A stretch of DNA of 64,000 nucleotides, taken from NCBI GenBank assembly GCA_015058575.1, contig SVBZ01000048.1:102102-166101 (forward strand). Reading direction: 5' to 3'. Shown here piece after piece: positions 43,761 to 52,632 of the stretch (its first letter is position 1; each line of letters opens with the position of its first letter). The notes beneath the pieces are model-generated. The model was not told the origin of the DNA, ran no database searches, and was given only the letters and a program-made list of their open reading frames with translations. This DNA comes from Pseudoselenomonas ruminantium (GTDB lineage Bacteria > Bacillota > Negativicutes > Selenomonadales > Selenomonadaceae). The translations under genes and the position numbers were made by a program.

Positions 43761-45953
43761 ATGGCAAAAATCATTTCACAGACGAACCGCACGCTGCTGT
43801 TCGAGGAAATCAATCCGGAAAAGCTCGATCTGCTCACGATGGTCGGCGATACGAATGCGCTGGACAGCTTGAGCGATGAGAAAATCAAGGAGCTCAATGA
43901 AAAGCTTTTGGTGCATGATTTCCAGGAATTTCTCGATAAGTTTGACCCGGTCGTATATTCCTTCTTCAATGCCAATACGCAGCGCGTCATGTATACGCTC
44001 AAGCGTCCCGAGAATGTGCCCGATGATCTGCTGACGGCCATCCATTTGAACATGCACAACGATTTCTTGCGTATGCTGCTGACATTGGTGGACACGAAGC
44101 GCTCGCAGGGGCTTTTGAATGTCGATTTCAAGTTTGAGAAGCTCACGGATCTCATCTCGCCGCACAAGGTCATGGAGGATATCAAGCAGGAGCGCAAGGA
44201 GCTTCGCTATGTCTATAGCAAGTATGTCGAGCTCGAGGATGGCGACCCGAAGAAACTCGACTGCGGCGACAAGCTCAATGTCATGTTCGAGGAGGCCAGC
44301 AAGAACTACAACAATGTCATGGCCATGCTGCCGCTGGCTATCGAGGATATCAAGACCCGCCTGCTGCTGGGCACGGAGCAGGGAAATCAGCAGGACACGG
44401 CGCTGGCCCTCGGCGTGCTCACGATGGGCGACAGCGGTGAGCTCAAGGTCATCGAAGCGCCCAAAGAGCAGACCCAGGCGCTGGTGACGGTGGATGACAA
44501 TATCAATGAAGGTCTGATTGCTGCCATCGAGGACGACTATGAGGCGCTCAATGCGGAAAACCATAACGACTATGTCAAATCCCTCGTTGCGCGTACGTTC
44601 TGCCCGCTGCCGTCGTCCATCGTTTCGGCGGTCGATGTGGCGCAGGAAATCGAAAACTACAATACGTATCTGGATTTCTACAAGCAGGCCAAGGACGACT
44701 TCATCAAGACCGTCAAGCCGTTGATCGAGAAAATCCTCGGCGTGCGGATGTTCTTCGAGCAGTATCCGGCCCGCACGAAGGGCATGCGCCCGGCGCTCTT
44801 CATCACGAATGTCAAGAACGACCTGCTGGCTCAGGCCAAGAATTTGCCGCGCCTGCGTACGTTCCTCAATACGGTAAATGCCAAGAACGATTTCAAGAAT
44901 ACAGTCTGGTATGCCATCTATCCGTCGCTGGAGCTTGACCGCCCTGCGAAGGCGCGCATCACGCGGCAGCGCTTTGCTGGCAACAATGCGCCGAAAAATA
45001 CCAGCGCCAACAGTCTCGAATCGCTGAGTGCAATCCTCGATGTACTCAAGGATTTCCGCGTGCAGTGTTTCTTCAACTTCGAGACCAGCGACAAAACGAG
45101 CTTCAGCAGCATGGCGACCGAGGGCATCGACAAATACGTCGAGCGCTGCGAGCCGCTGACGGACCGCTCGTACAGCGAGTATGCCATCCCGTGCCTGCCG
45201 AACTTTACCGTGATTCCCCGCGATAAATCCGGCGTACTGCTCGATACGAAGATGAAAATCAATGCGAACAATATCGCCGAACTGTCAAAGGATCAGCAGG
45301 ATATCATGAAGCTCTGGATTGATGGCGTCTATATCGATGCGGCCTATGTGGCAGCTGGCATCGAGGCGGCCTGCCAGGACCCTGTATTCCTGCGCGATGT
45401 ATTCCGCCGCGATGTCGACAGCGAGCTGCCGGGCGTAGCCTTTGACTTCGAGTCTGGCGACCATGCCCTGCAGGTGCGTACGACGCTGGCCAAGGAAATC
45501 ACAGGCTTTACGAATCCCATCAAGGATGAAATCAACCGCCGCGGCTTCGGCTTTGTCTTTTCCTCGGAAAATGCCGTATTCGCCGGCCAGCATATCACGA
45601 ACATCATGGTCTACAAGGCGCGCAATCTGCTTTATGATGAGAACCTCGGCGTCTTCGAGCCGCTCTACAAGACGCAGGTCACGACCTACATTGAGCGCAT
45701 CCTGCGCCATGCTTCGGGCGACTTCAAGCAGGATCATATCGTGGAATTCTTCAGCAACAATCCGAACAGCCAGAAGAGCAAATGGCTCAGCAAGCGCAAC
45801 ATGGTCAATGCCATCATCGGTGTCGGCGACGATATCGACTATGCTATCGACGAAGAGAACGGCATGTGCACGCTGGATATCACCTTCAATGGCAATATGC
45901 GCAATCTTACCATCGAGACCAATCGTATCACGACAGCTCACCGCGCCTCTTGA
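43761..45953 (+). CDS. TssC-like contractile sheath protein
   Basis: 730 aa. The C-terminal half follows the TssC/phage-sheath plan: FRVQCFFNFE, YSEYAIPCLPNFTVIPRD (compare the conserved late domain), then ITNIMVYKARNLLYDENLGVFEP with TTYIERILRHASG (compare the TssC helix that wraps the sheath), and a final strand pair TLDITFNGNMRNLTIETNRI. The N-terminal about 330 residues are additional and mostly helical. No separate TssB-like gene is adjacent, so this may be a single-subunit sheath. Tube genes follow directly. The assignment is by pattern, and a structure prediction would settle it. Confidence 0.65.
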   Translation: MAKIISQTNRTLLFEEINPEKLDLLTMVGDTNALDSLSDEKIKELNEKLLVHDFQEFLDKFDPVVYSFFNANTQRVMYTLKRPENVPDDLLTAIHLNMHNDFLRMLLTLVDTKRSQGLLNVDFKFEKLTDLISPHKVMEDIKQERKELRYVYSKYVELEDGDPKKLDCGDKLNVMFEEASKNYNNVMAMLPLAIEDIKTRLLLGTEQGNQQDTALALGVLTMGDSGELKVIEAPKEQTQALVTVDDNINEGLIAAIEDDYEALNAENHNDYVKSLVARTFCPLPSSIVSAVDVAQEIENYNTYLDFYKQAKDDFIKTVKPLIEKILGVRMFFEQYPARTKGMRPALFITNVKNDLLAQAKNLPRLRTFLNTVNAKNDFKNTVWYAIYPSLELDRPAKARITRQRFAGNNAPKNTSANSLESLSAILDVLKDFRVQCFFNFETSDKTSFSSMATEGIDKYVERCEPLTDRSYSEYAIPCLPNFTVIPRDKSGVLLDTKMKINANNIAELSKDQQDIMKLWIDGVYIDAAYVAAGIEAACQDPVFLRDVFRRDVDSELPGVAFDFESGDHALQVRTTLAKEITGFTNPIKDEINRRGFGFVFSSENAVFAGQHITNIMVYKARNLLYDENLGVFEPLYKTQVTTYIERILRHASGDFKQDHIVEFFSNNPNSQKSKWLSKRNMVNAIIGVGDDIDYAIDEENGMCTLDITFNGNMRNLTIETNRITTAHRAS

Positions 45954-46029
45954 CGCGAGCTCAGGCTGCCAGCTGGCGGCCGCATAGATGTTTTTTAGAA
46001 GATCCGATTCCAAAAGGAGGAAAAAGATT

Positions 46030-46458
46030 ATGGGTTTTCGAGTTAATGTTACCGGCGGTGCCGAACAGATTTCGTTCGACGAACGCAGTATCACGAAGGT
46101 GGAATTCTACTCCGATACTCCGGACGATTCCAATGCCCGGGCACGGGATATCCGCCTGAGTGTCAAGATATGGGGCAAGATGAATTTCTCGCTGGGCGGC
46201 CAGTCTGTCGACAGCACACTGGGGGCAGCCAAATGGGCTGAGGTACCAGCCGAGCGCGCTGACTGCTACCGTAATGCCGTCATCGATGTCGTGGCAGCCG
46301 GGCAGATGGTCCGCCAGTATACTTTCCCAAATGCCTTTGTGGTCGAGTATACGGAAGACCTCGACGATGAGGCCGGCGTGGGCCAGTTCTATCTGCATAT
46401 CAAGCAGAAGAAAGACCTCAACACGGCAGTACAGTTAAATGGCGGCTTTGGCGCTTGA
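46030..46458 (+). CDS. Hcp-like tube protein, paralog 1
   Basis: 142 aa. The start GFRVNVTGGAEQI, the middle VPAERADCYRNAVIDVV and the late block FPNAFVVEYTEDLDDEAG with FYLHIKQKKD are shared with two other genes of the locus (46477 and 52611). Small beta-rich proteins directly after a sheath gene are expected to form the inner tube (Hcp/gp19 fold). AAAAGGAGG precedes the ATG at 46030. Confidence 0.65.
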   Translation: MGFRVNVTGGAEQISFDERSITKVEFYSDTPDDSNARARDIRLSVKIWGKMNFSLGGQSVDSTLGAAKWAEVPAERADCYRNAVIDVVAAGQMVRQYTFPNAFVVEYTEDLDDEAGVGQFYLHIKQKKDLNTAVQLNGGFGA

Positions 46459-46476
46459 TAGAAGGAGGAGAAACGT

Positions 46477-46902
46477 ATGTCTTTTCAGGTACAGGTAACC
46501 GGCGCGGAACCCTTTTCTATCGAGCCGGAATGCACGAAACATGTTAAATTCAGCACGGATATCCCGATGGACTCCGATGCCCGCACGAAAGATGTCGGCG
46601 CGACGCTGGTCATCTCGGGCAAGATCCTCGCCAATGCCACAGGCGCAGCAGCTGACAGTACGCGGCAGATGCTCCTGTGGTCTGTGGTACCGGCGGAGCG
46701 GGCTGAGGCCTATCGGAATGTTACCGTTACCTATGTGGCTGGCGGCGTGGTGGAGCGCAAGTACACCTTCACCAATGCGTTTGTCGTTGACTATCAGGAA
46801 GTTTACGATGATGGCGATGGCAACGGCACCTTTACGCTCTGGCTCAAACAGAAGAAAGATAAGATGGCTGAGCTGCAGGTTGAAGGCGGATATTCTGCCT
46901 AA
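46477..46902 (+). CDS. Hcp-like tube protein, paralog 2
   Basis: 141 aa. Clearly homologous to the preceding gene (VPAERAEAYRNVTVTYVAGG, FTNAFVVDYQEVYDDGDGNG, LWLKQKKDKM). AAGGAGGAG precedes the ATG. Two adjacent tube genes could form a tube of mixed composition or separate a main tube subunit from a tip-proximal one. A terminator-like hairpin follows. Confidence 0.65.
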   Translation: MSFQVQVTGAEPFSIEPECTKHVKFSTDIPMDSDARTKDVGATLVISGKILANATGAAADSTRQMLLWSVVPAERAEAYRNVTVTYVAGGVVERKYTFTNAFVVDYQEVYDDGDGNGTFTLWLKQKKDKMAELQVEGGYSA

Positions 46903-46934
46903 ATAAGGAAGACCGCTCACTTTCTTGGCAGCTG

Positions 46935-46964
46935 AAGGGGTGGATAGAATGTCCACCCCTTTAG
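46935..46964 (+). terminator. Hairpin after the tube genes
   Basis: A perfect 10-bp stem AAGGGGTGGA / TCCACCCCTT with a 7-base loop, followed by only TAG. It may be a partial terminator, or an mRNA-stabilising 3' end for abundantly made sheath and tube transcripts. Confidence 0.55.
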
Positions 46965-46983
46965 TAATAACAGGAGAAATCAT

Positions 46984-47418
46984 ATGAAAGATTATTATAA
47001 AATACTTGGCCTGCCCCCGACGGCGACCAAGAAGGAAATCAAGAAAGCCTTTCGCCAGCTGGCCCGCAAATATCATCCGGACTTGCATCCTGGCGATAAA
47101 GCGGCGGCTGAGCAGTTCAAATGTATCAACGAAGCCTGTCAAGTGCTCAGCGATGACAGCAAGCGCGCCCGCTATGACCTTGACCGCAAACAGCAGGGGC
47201 AGCGGCAGCAGACACAGCAGTGCAGGCAGCATACGCAGCAGAAGGCTGCGCATACCAGCAGTGCGAAGCCGGATTTTAGCCAGGCCTTTTCCCGCCGTGC
47301 GTTTGAAGATGCATTCTTTGCCGGTATCCAAAAGCCAGCGGCCAAGGATGCAGGCAGTGACAAGAAGAACCCGCTGGACACCAGCGACTTGTTCAAGGGC
47401 TTCTTTGGTTTTTCTTGA
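46984..47418 (+). CDS. J-domain co-chaperone
   Basis: 144 aa. A complete J domain lies at residues 1-65 ([21 protein letters not shown], then [11 protein letters not shown] with the HPD motif). A Gln/His-rich linker and a short C-terminal segment follow, with no zinc-finger or substrate-binding domain of DnaJ. J proteins stimulate Hsp70 ATPases, and an Hsp70-like protein is encoded in the same locus at 53376, so the two are probably partners. Confidence 0.85.
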   Translation: MKDYYKILGLPPTATKKEIKKAFRQLARKYHPDLHPGDKAAAEQFKCINEACQVLSDDSKRARYDLDRKQQGQRQQTQQCRQHTQQKAAHTSSAKPDFSQAFSRRAFEDAFFAGIQKPAAKDAGSDKKNPLDTSDLFKGFFGFS

Positions 47419-47449
47419 GCGGACGAAAGCCTAGAGAGGAGAAGATATC

Positions 47450-48019
47450 ATGTATCGGAAACAAATCACTACGGCCTTGCTCGGCATCGCCGGCATCGCA
47501 CTTAGCATACTTGCTGGCCTTACGGACCTGGGCAATCCTGCCGTGTCGGGCGCGCTTATCGCGCTTGGCCTTGTCCTGTTCCTTTGGGCAGTGGCAAGCC
47601 TCATCCGCTGCCTGCGGCAGCCAGTGCCAGAAGTCATGCCGGAGAATCCCGCAGCCAAAAGCGAACCTGCGGCTCCCGCAGGCATCACGCAGCTCAATTG
47701 GCTCAGCGAGAAAGGCGACATCCTCAAAAGCTGGAACCTCTTCAATCGCACCGGGCTGGTCATTGGCCGTGACTATCAGGAGAACATGGTCGACATCGAT
47801 CTCGAGAAAAGTCCTTATGCGCCGCTCATCGATATCGAGCATGCGGTGCTCAACTACGCCAATGCCGAATGGTATGTCGAAGATCTTTCCAGCCGCAACG
47901 GCACCCAGCTCTGCAAAGCAAGAGACGGCCGCAAATACCAACTGACTGCTGGCGAACCCTGTAAAGTAGAAATCGGCGACATCATCATTGTCGGCATGAC
48001 CCAGCTGGAGCTGGCGTAG
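47450..48019 (+). CDS. Membrane-anchored FHA-domain protein
   Basis: 189 aa. Two N-terminal membrane helices (TALLGIAGIALSILAGL and GALIALGLVLFLWAVASLI) and a cytoplasmic FHA domain with the phosphothreonine-site residues VIGRDYQ, DIEHAVL and SSRNGTQ. FHA domains bind phosphothreonine; in type VI secretion an FHA protein is the target of a kinase/phosphatase pair. GAGAGGAG precedes the ATG. Confidence 0.8.
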   Translation: MYRKQITTALLGIAGIALSILAGLTDLGNPAVSGALIALGLVLFLWAVASLIRCLRQPVPEVMPENPAAKSEPAAPAGITQLNWLSEKGDILKSWNLFNRTGLVIGRDYQENMVDIDLEKSPYAPLIDIEHAVLNYANAEWYVEDLSSRNGTQLCKARDGRKYQLTAGEPCKVEIGDIIIVGMTQLELA

Positions 48020-48025
48020 GGAGGA

Positions 48026-48275
48026 CAAATGGCGGTATCGATAGCACCTGTCAGCCGATGGCCGACTATCAGAATCGCTCGCTTACCACTGAGCATGGCA
48101 AAAGCTCTATCTGAATCCAGGTGATATGGGAGCCAGCGGCGCAGGTGGAGCTCTTAGCTTGACGGATGGCGATAAGCTATCGTTTCGGAGTGCAGGCAAA
48201 GTGTGGGATATCGGCACAACTTTGCAAGTAGTAGAGCCAGCAACGCAGCCACGGAATAATTTGAGGATATACTAG
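48026..48275 (+). pseudogene. Frameshifted remnant, possibly of an FHA-type gene
   Basis: In one frame 48062-48111 reads ADYQNRSLTTEHGKSSI and stops; after a one-base shift the sequence continues LNPGDMGASGAGGALSLTDGDK, then VWDIGTTLQVVEP, to a stop at 48273. The continuous protein-like composition across the shift suggests a decayed coding region. LTDGDKLSF resembles the late part of FHA domains, but this is weak. 48276-48352 is otherwise empty apart from the next ribosome-binding site. Confidence 0.45.
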
Positions 48276-48352
48276 AAAATTCTGAGGCGGATATTTTGGA
48301 TTTGAATCGTCCGTCATTTATATGAGTTTAGTAGAAAAAGGAGTTAAGTGAG

Positions 48353-48928
48353 ATGAGTGGTCTTATTCGTTGCCCGAATGGGCATTTATTCAGTTCGCGG
48401 CGGTATGGTACGGTTTGTCCGTACTGCAATATCGAGACGGCGACGCAGGAGCGCAAGGAGACGAGCATGGTCGGCCAGAGTGATGTCGATGTGGACGAGA
48501 TGCTGATGCTGGAGAAAATCGATCCGGTCTGTGGCTGGCTCGTCTGCATCGATGGGCCGCGGCAGGGAAAGGATTACAAGATAAAGTCCGGCAAGAACTT
48601 CATCGGCCGTGCCGATGATATGGATATCCAGATCCTGGGGGATAATCGCATTTCCCGCCGCAATCATGCGATTCTGGTCTATGACCCGAAAAAGCATGAG
48701 ACGGTGCTTTTGCCAGGCGACTCCAATGGCCTTGTCTATCATAACGAAGCGGCTGTCTATACGCCGGTGGTGCTGTCGGTCTACGATGTAATCGAGATGG
48801 GCGAGAGCAAGTTCTTGTTTGTGCCGTTCTGCGGCGATCATTTCCGTTGGGAAGATCCGTCGGGGCTGCCCGAAGAGGGCGGTTATGAGACCGAGGGAGA
48901 AAGCGATGGCAGCTATGGGAATGTATAG
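48353..48928 (+). CDS. Zinc-ribbon plus FHA-domain protein
   Basis: 191 aa. The N-terminal zinc ribbon (RCPNGHLFSSRRYGTVCPYC, four-ligand pattern) is followed by an FHA domain at about residues 70-160 with NFIGRADDMDI and RISRRNHAIL. The C-terminal 25 residues are acidic. It is predicted soluble, unlike the other FHA protein. It overlaps the following phosphatase gene by 23 bases, which supports a joint phospho-signalling role. AAAAGGAG precedes the ATG. Confidence 0.8.
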   Translation: MSGLIRCPNGHLFSSRRYGTVCPYCNIETATQERKETSMVGQSDVDVDEMLMLEKIDPVCGWLVCIDGPRQGKDYKIKSGKNFIGRADDMDIQILGDNRISRRNHAILVYDPKKHETVLLPGDSNGLVYHNEAAVYTPVVLSVYDVIEMGESKFLFVPFCGDHFRWEDPSGLPEEGGYETEGESDGSYGNV

Positions 48929-49859
48929 TCTGCTCGGGATCGGCGCACTTATCGTCATACTGCTTATCGTGCGGTTTTGGCCAGAAAAACAAGCTGTGGC
49001 GGAGGAAGCTGTACCCGAAAAAAATGAGCCGCCGCGCAATCCGATTGGCACGGCGGCAACGATTGGCCAGCGGCAGCTGCAGCAGGATCTGACTGGTAGT
49101 GCTTTGGGCGACGCAGGCGGGCTTTTGCTGCTGGCTGATGGCCGTGGGCAGGCGGGCAAGATTGCGGCAAAGCTCGCTATCGATACGTGCCTTGATCTCT
49201 ATCAGGAGTGTCAGGCAGGCGAAAAGCCGCAGTATTATTTCCGCAAGGCGTTCCAGGCGGCCAACCATAAGATACTCAGCGTTCTGGAGGACGGCCGTGG
49301 GTCGACCTGTCTGGCCGCGGCCATCATTGAGCGGAGCCGCCTTTACTATGCACTGGTGGGCAACAGCCGCATCGCCTTGTTCCGGGATGGGGATTTGGTG
49401 CCGGTGACTGAGGGACAGACCATTGATATCCTGGCCCAGCACCGTTATCAGCAGGGGCGCATTTCCAAGGAGCAGGCGTTGAAACTGCTGCATGAGCGCC
49501 GTCTCTACAATTTTGTCGGGCAGGATGGCTTTCACGATATCGAGTTTTTCAGCGAACCTATCGAACTGCAGCCAGGCGATGTGGTGGTCATCCTGTCCGA
49601 TGGCGTGACGGAGACAGCGCCTTGGCGCAAGATTGAGGATTGCTTGAGCCTTCCGATTACGCCGCAGGAAAAAGCGCAGCGGATCATTGCGCTGGTGGAG
49701 GCCAGCAAGCGGGAGGATAAGGATAACGCCAGCGTTATCCTCTATGATTTGCATGATCCGGCAGCAAAGCCTGCCGGGAAGAAACAGGGAAACAAGAAGA
49801 AAGGGAGTATGAACCTTGAGAAAATCAAACAGCGACTTTCGGACCGCCTTTGTGTCTGA
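48906..49859 (+). CDS. Membrane-anchored PP2C-type Ser/Thr phosphatase
   Basis: 317 aa. An N-terminal membrane helix (LLGIGALIVILLIVRFW) and a PP2C domain. The metal-binding and conserved sites are mostly kept: LADGRG, GSTCLAAAII, LVGNSRIALFRDG, VVILSDGVTE and KDNASVI. It probably dephosphorylates the FHA partners or their regulator. A GAGGGAG site precedes ATG 48906; a longer frame from 48819 lies inside the FHA gene. The kinase that should oppose it is not in the window. Confidence 0.75.
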   Translation: MAAMGMYSLLGIGALIVILLIVRFWPEKQAVAEEAVPEKNEPPRNPIGTAATIGQRQLQQDLTGSALGDAGGLLLLADGRGQAGKIAAKLAIDTCLDLYQECQAGEKPQYYFRKAFQAANHKILSVLEDGRGSTCLAAAIIERSRLYYALVGNSRIALFRDGDLVPVTEGQTIDILAQHRYQQGRISKEQALKLLHERRLYNFVGQDGFHDIEFFSEPIELQPGDVVVILSDGVTETAPWRKIEDCLSLPITPQEKAQRIIALVEASKREDKDNASVILYDLHDPAAKPAGKKQGNKKKGSMNLEKIKQRLSDRLCV

Positions 49860-51786
49860 GACAGGCAGCCAGCTTGTCAATAACGATTATTTTGCCTTTG
49901 TGGAGCTTGACGACTACGCTTGCTATGTCATTGCGTCGGGGATTACGGATTTCAAGGAATCGCAGGGCGCTAAGCGGGCTGTAGAGAATATCCTGCTGAG
50001 TTTCCAGGAGCAGCCGGGGATGTCGAAGATGGCGCTCAAGCGCTATCTGCAGGATGCCAATGACCGCTTGGTGGCAAGTGCTTCGCGGGAGAAACTGCGG
50101 GCTTCGGTAGTGGTCGTGGTCACGGACTACGAGAAGATGCGCTACGCGTCTGCGGGTAATGCCCGTCTGCGCATGTACCGGCAGGGGCGCATGAAAATCC
50201 AGTCCAAGGATCAGTCGCTGGCTCAGGATCTTGTCGACCAAGGAAAGTCTGTAACAACGGTGGCTAAGAGCAGGGAGCGCAACAATCTCTATGCGTACCT
50301 GGGCAAGCGCGACGATTTCACGCCGTTTATCTCGCCGCAGTTGAAGCTGATGGATGCGGATATCATCAGTCTTTATACCGAGGGAATCTGGGAGAATGTG
50401 GATGAAGGCGAGCTTGACGATGTCTTTGTCGATGCAACCAATGAGCCCCAGGAGTCTGTCGACTATGTGGAGGAGCTTTTGCTGTCGCGTCAGCCGCAGG
50501 ATTTGCGCAACTACACGATGGCAGCGATTTTTGTCAATCGGGTCTTCTCTGACCCGGAGCGGGCCCGCAAGCGCCGCCGCCGCATCCGGTTGGCGATTGC
50601 CGCTGCCGTGCTCTTCCTGATGGTTGGCGGTTTCTTCTTCTACCGCTATCATGCCCATCAGACGGCGGTGCGGGAGATGTATGCACAGGAGCGCCGAATG
50701 CTGGCCTATTGCAGTGCGGAGAACTTTGTGCGGGCGCAGAAAGAGTGCGACGATTGCGTGCAGAAGGCGACGAGGCTTGAGGAGACAGCTGAGGCGGAAA
50801 AACTCGAAGCGTATCAGCAGACTATCGATGCCATCGTGCAGGGCGATGATGCGTTCCGCGACAAGGATTTCGAGACTGCTTATGATCGCTTCCAGTCGGC
50901 CAAGGAGCTGTCGCGTCAGTCGGATATGCTCGGCAGTGACTATATCGACCACCGCATCCATCAGAGCGGTGAGCATTTGTCGGTCGATGATCTGATCAGC
51001 CTCGGCGACCATGCTTTGGAATCCGGGGATCTTGATAAAGCCGAGGACTACTATTTCCAAGCACGTGACAAAGCCGAGTGGCAGCACTATGCCGAGGGCA
51101 AGAAGCGGGCAATCGAGGCGCTTAACAAGCTCTATGATGCCAAGGCCAAGCAGCTTGGCAAGCAGGATGAGGCCAGCAAGGCCTTGATGCAGGCAGCTAT
51201 CAGCAAGGGCGACAGCCTGCTTTCGGCGGGCGACTATAAGGGCGCTGAGGCGGCCTATCTGGAAGCGCGCCGCATGGCTGCCCAGCTCGGCGATAAAGGC
51301 GGCCGCGACCAGTCGATGAGCGGTCTTGAGAGCCTGCACAAGGCACAGGGCGAGGCCGAGCAGGCGATGCAGAAGAAGGCTGACGACTATGCCAATGCCT
51401 TCGGCGCGGCGGCCGTAATCGAGACGAATGGCGACCGGGCGGCTGGCAGCGGCAATTATTCCGAGGCCGTGGCCTGCTATAACAGTGCCTATGCCAAGTA
51501 CACGGCCCTGCGCGAATACGGCGAGGCCAATAACGTGAGCGACAAGCTCGCGAGCGCGCAGGCAAACCTGCAGAACCAGCTTGAAACGCAGGCGACGGCC
51601 AAGAGCTGTGAAGACCAGGCGCGCAACCTCTATGCTGCTCACGACTACGACAATGCCAAGCAGGCAGCAGAGCAGGCCAAGGCTGCCTATCAGCAGGCAG
51701 GAAACAGTCAGAAAGCTTCCGAGATGGATACACTGCTGGCAAGCATTGCTGCTGATACGGCAATCGCGGCCGGGCTCCCGCAGTAA
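49816..51786 (+). CDS. PP2C-like domain, membrane helix and TPR-like repeats; probable pseudophosphatase
   Basis: 656 aa. Residues 1-245 are PP2C-like (NNDYFAFVELDD, ASVVVVVTDYEKMRYASAGNARL). The two metal-site motifs are altered: the ADGxG position reads IASGITD and the SDG position reads YTEGIWE. A membrane helix (IAAAVLFLMVGGFFFY) follows near residue 260, then about 380 residues of TPR-like and coiled-coil repeats (GDHALESGDLDKAEDYYFQA, GDSLLSAGDYKGAEAAYLEA) that should be extracytoplasmic. TTG start with GGGAG 8 bases upstream; it overlaps the preceding gene by 44 bases. Confidence 0.7.
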   Translation: MRKSNSDFRTAFVSETGSQLVNNDYFAFVELDDYACYVIASGITDFKESQGAKRAVENILLSFQEQPGMSKMALKRYLQDANDRLVASASREKLRASVVVVVTDYEKMRYASAGNARLRMYRQGRMKIQSKDQSLAQDLVDQGKSVTTVAKSRERNNLYAYLGKRDDFTPFISPQLKLMDADIISLYTEGIWENVDEGELDDVFVDATNEPQESVDYVEELLLSRQPQDLRNYTMAAIFVNRVFSDPERARKRRRRIRLAIAAAVLFLMVGGFFFYRYHAHQTAVREMYAQERRMLAYCSAENFVRAQKECDDCVQKATRLEETAEAEKLEAYQQTIDAIVQGDDAFRDKDFETAYDRFQSAKELSRQSDMLGSDYIDHRIHQSGEHLSVDDLISLGDHALESGDLDKAEDYYFQARDKAEWQHYAEGKKRAIEALNKLYDAKAKQLGKQDEASKALMQAAISKGDSLLSAGDYKGAEAAYLEARRMAAQLGDKGGRDQSMSGLESLHKAQGEAEQAMQKKADDYANAFGAAAVIETNGDRAAGSGNYSEAVACYNSAYAKYTALREYGEANNVSDKLASAQANLQNQLETQATAKSCEDQARNLYAAHDYDNAKQAAEQAKAAYQQAGNSQKASEMDTLLASIAADTAIAAGLPQ

Positions 51787-51807
51787 GTGAACAGAAAGGA
51801 AATCGTT

Positions 51808-52632
51808 ATGGACTATCAAAAACGAGTGGTGGCCATGGCACTGGCCTGTACTTGCCTGTTGCCGGCATCGGCAAGCGCTGCTTCTGCTGATGTTTTTGCT
51901 GATGTGGGCAAGATTGCCGTGGCCGAGCAGGTGCTTAGCAAGCTGCATCTGCCAGGCATCGGCAAAGCATCGCCGCAGGACAAGGCCGCCCGCAAAGCGC
52001 AGCGCGAAGCCAGGAAGACCCAAAAGCAGCTCGAAAAGGCGTATCGCAAGTACGATTTCGAGGCTGTGCAGGCATGGGCCAGGGAGGATGACCCCGAAGC
52101 CATGTGCATCGTGGCTTATGCCTATCAGACGGGGCAGCAGGTAGAGCAAAGCAAAGAGCAGGCCGCAATCTGGCAGGGGAAGGCAGCACGGCTGAATGCT
52201 TCGCTGGCCAAGGTTTATGCAAGCACTGCCTACCAGGACAAGAAACTGCCGTTGGCGCGTCTTTACGCCATGGCTGGCCGCCGGGCGCATCAGGGTCAGC
52301 TTGTGCCGCAGAGTTATGAGGCGGCCGTCCGCTGGAGCCAGCTGGGCGCGCATGAGGGCGATACCGTGGCACTTGCCTATATCGGCTCGGCCTATTATAC
52401 AGGCCGCGGTTTGCCACGCGATGAGAAGAAGGCCATCGAGTATTTTGAGCGGGCACCGCATGATCCGCTGTCGGTCAGCTTGCTGGCTGATGCGTACAAG
52501 AATGGCCGTGGCGTACAGCGGAATACCGAAAAGGGTGAAGCATATGCAACCTTCCTGCGGATGGCGCAGGACAAGATGGATAATCGTGTCAAGAAAGAAG
52601 GAGTTTTACCATGGGGTTCAGATTACAGGTAA
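51808..52632 (+). CDS. Secreted Sel1-repeat protein
   Basis: 274 aa. A signal peptide (VVAMALACTCLLPASASAA) and several Sel1-like repeats (AVRWSQLGAHEGDTVALAYI, YTGRGLPRDEKKAIEYFERA, YKNGRGVQRNTEKGEAYATF). Sel1 repeats bind proteins. Together with the TPR part of the preceding protein it may form a periplasmic scaffold for the apparatus. The 3' end overlaps the start of the third tube gene by 22 bases. Confidence 0.75.
   Translation: MDYQKRVVAMALACTCLLPASASAASADVFADVGKIAVAEQVLSKLHLPGIGKASPQDKAARKAQREARKTQKQLEKAYRKYDFEAVQAWAREDDPEAMCIVAYAYQTGQQVEQSKEQAAIWQGKAARLNASLAKVYASTAYQDKKLPLARLYAMAGRRAHQGQLVPQSYEAAVRWSQLGAHEGDTVALAYIGSAYYTGRGLPRDEKKAIEYFERAPHDPLSVSLLADAYKNGRGVQRNTEKGEAYATFLRMAQDKMDNRVKKEGVLPWGSDYR

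Noticed and set aside
46477..46902. Possibility that the tube paralogs are fragments of a single disrupted gene
   Set aside because: Each has its own ribosome-binding site, full-length conserved start and end blocks and a normal stop; they are duplicates, not fragments.
49825..52461. An 878-codon open frame on the minus strand
   Set aside because: It is antisense to the PP2C-TPR and Sel1 genes, which have ribosome-binding sites, domains and operon overlaps. The composition is Leu/Arg/His-rich, as expected for the opposite strand of GC-rich codons. No start signal.
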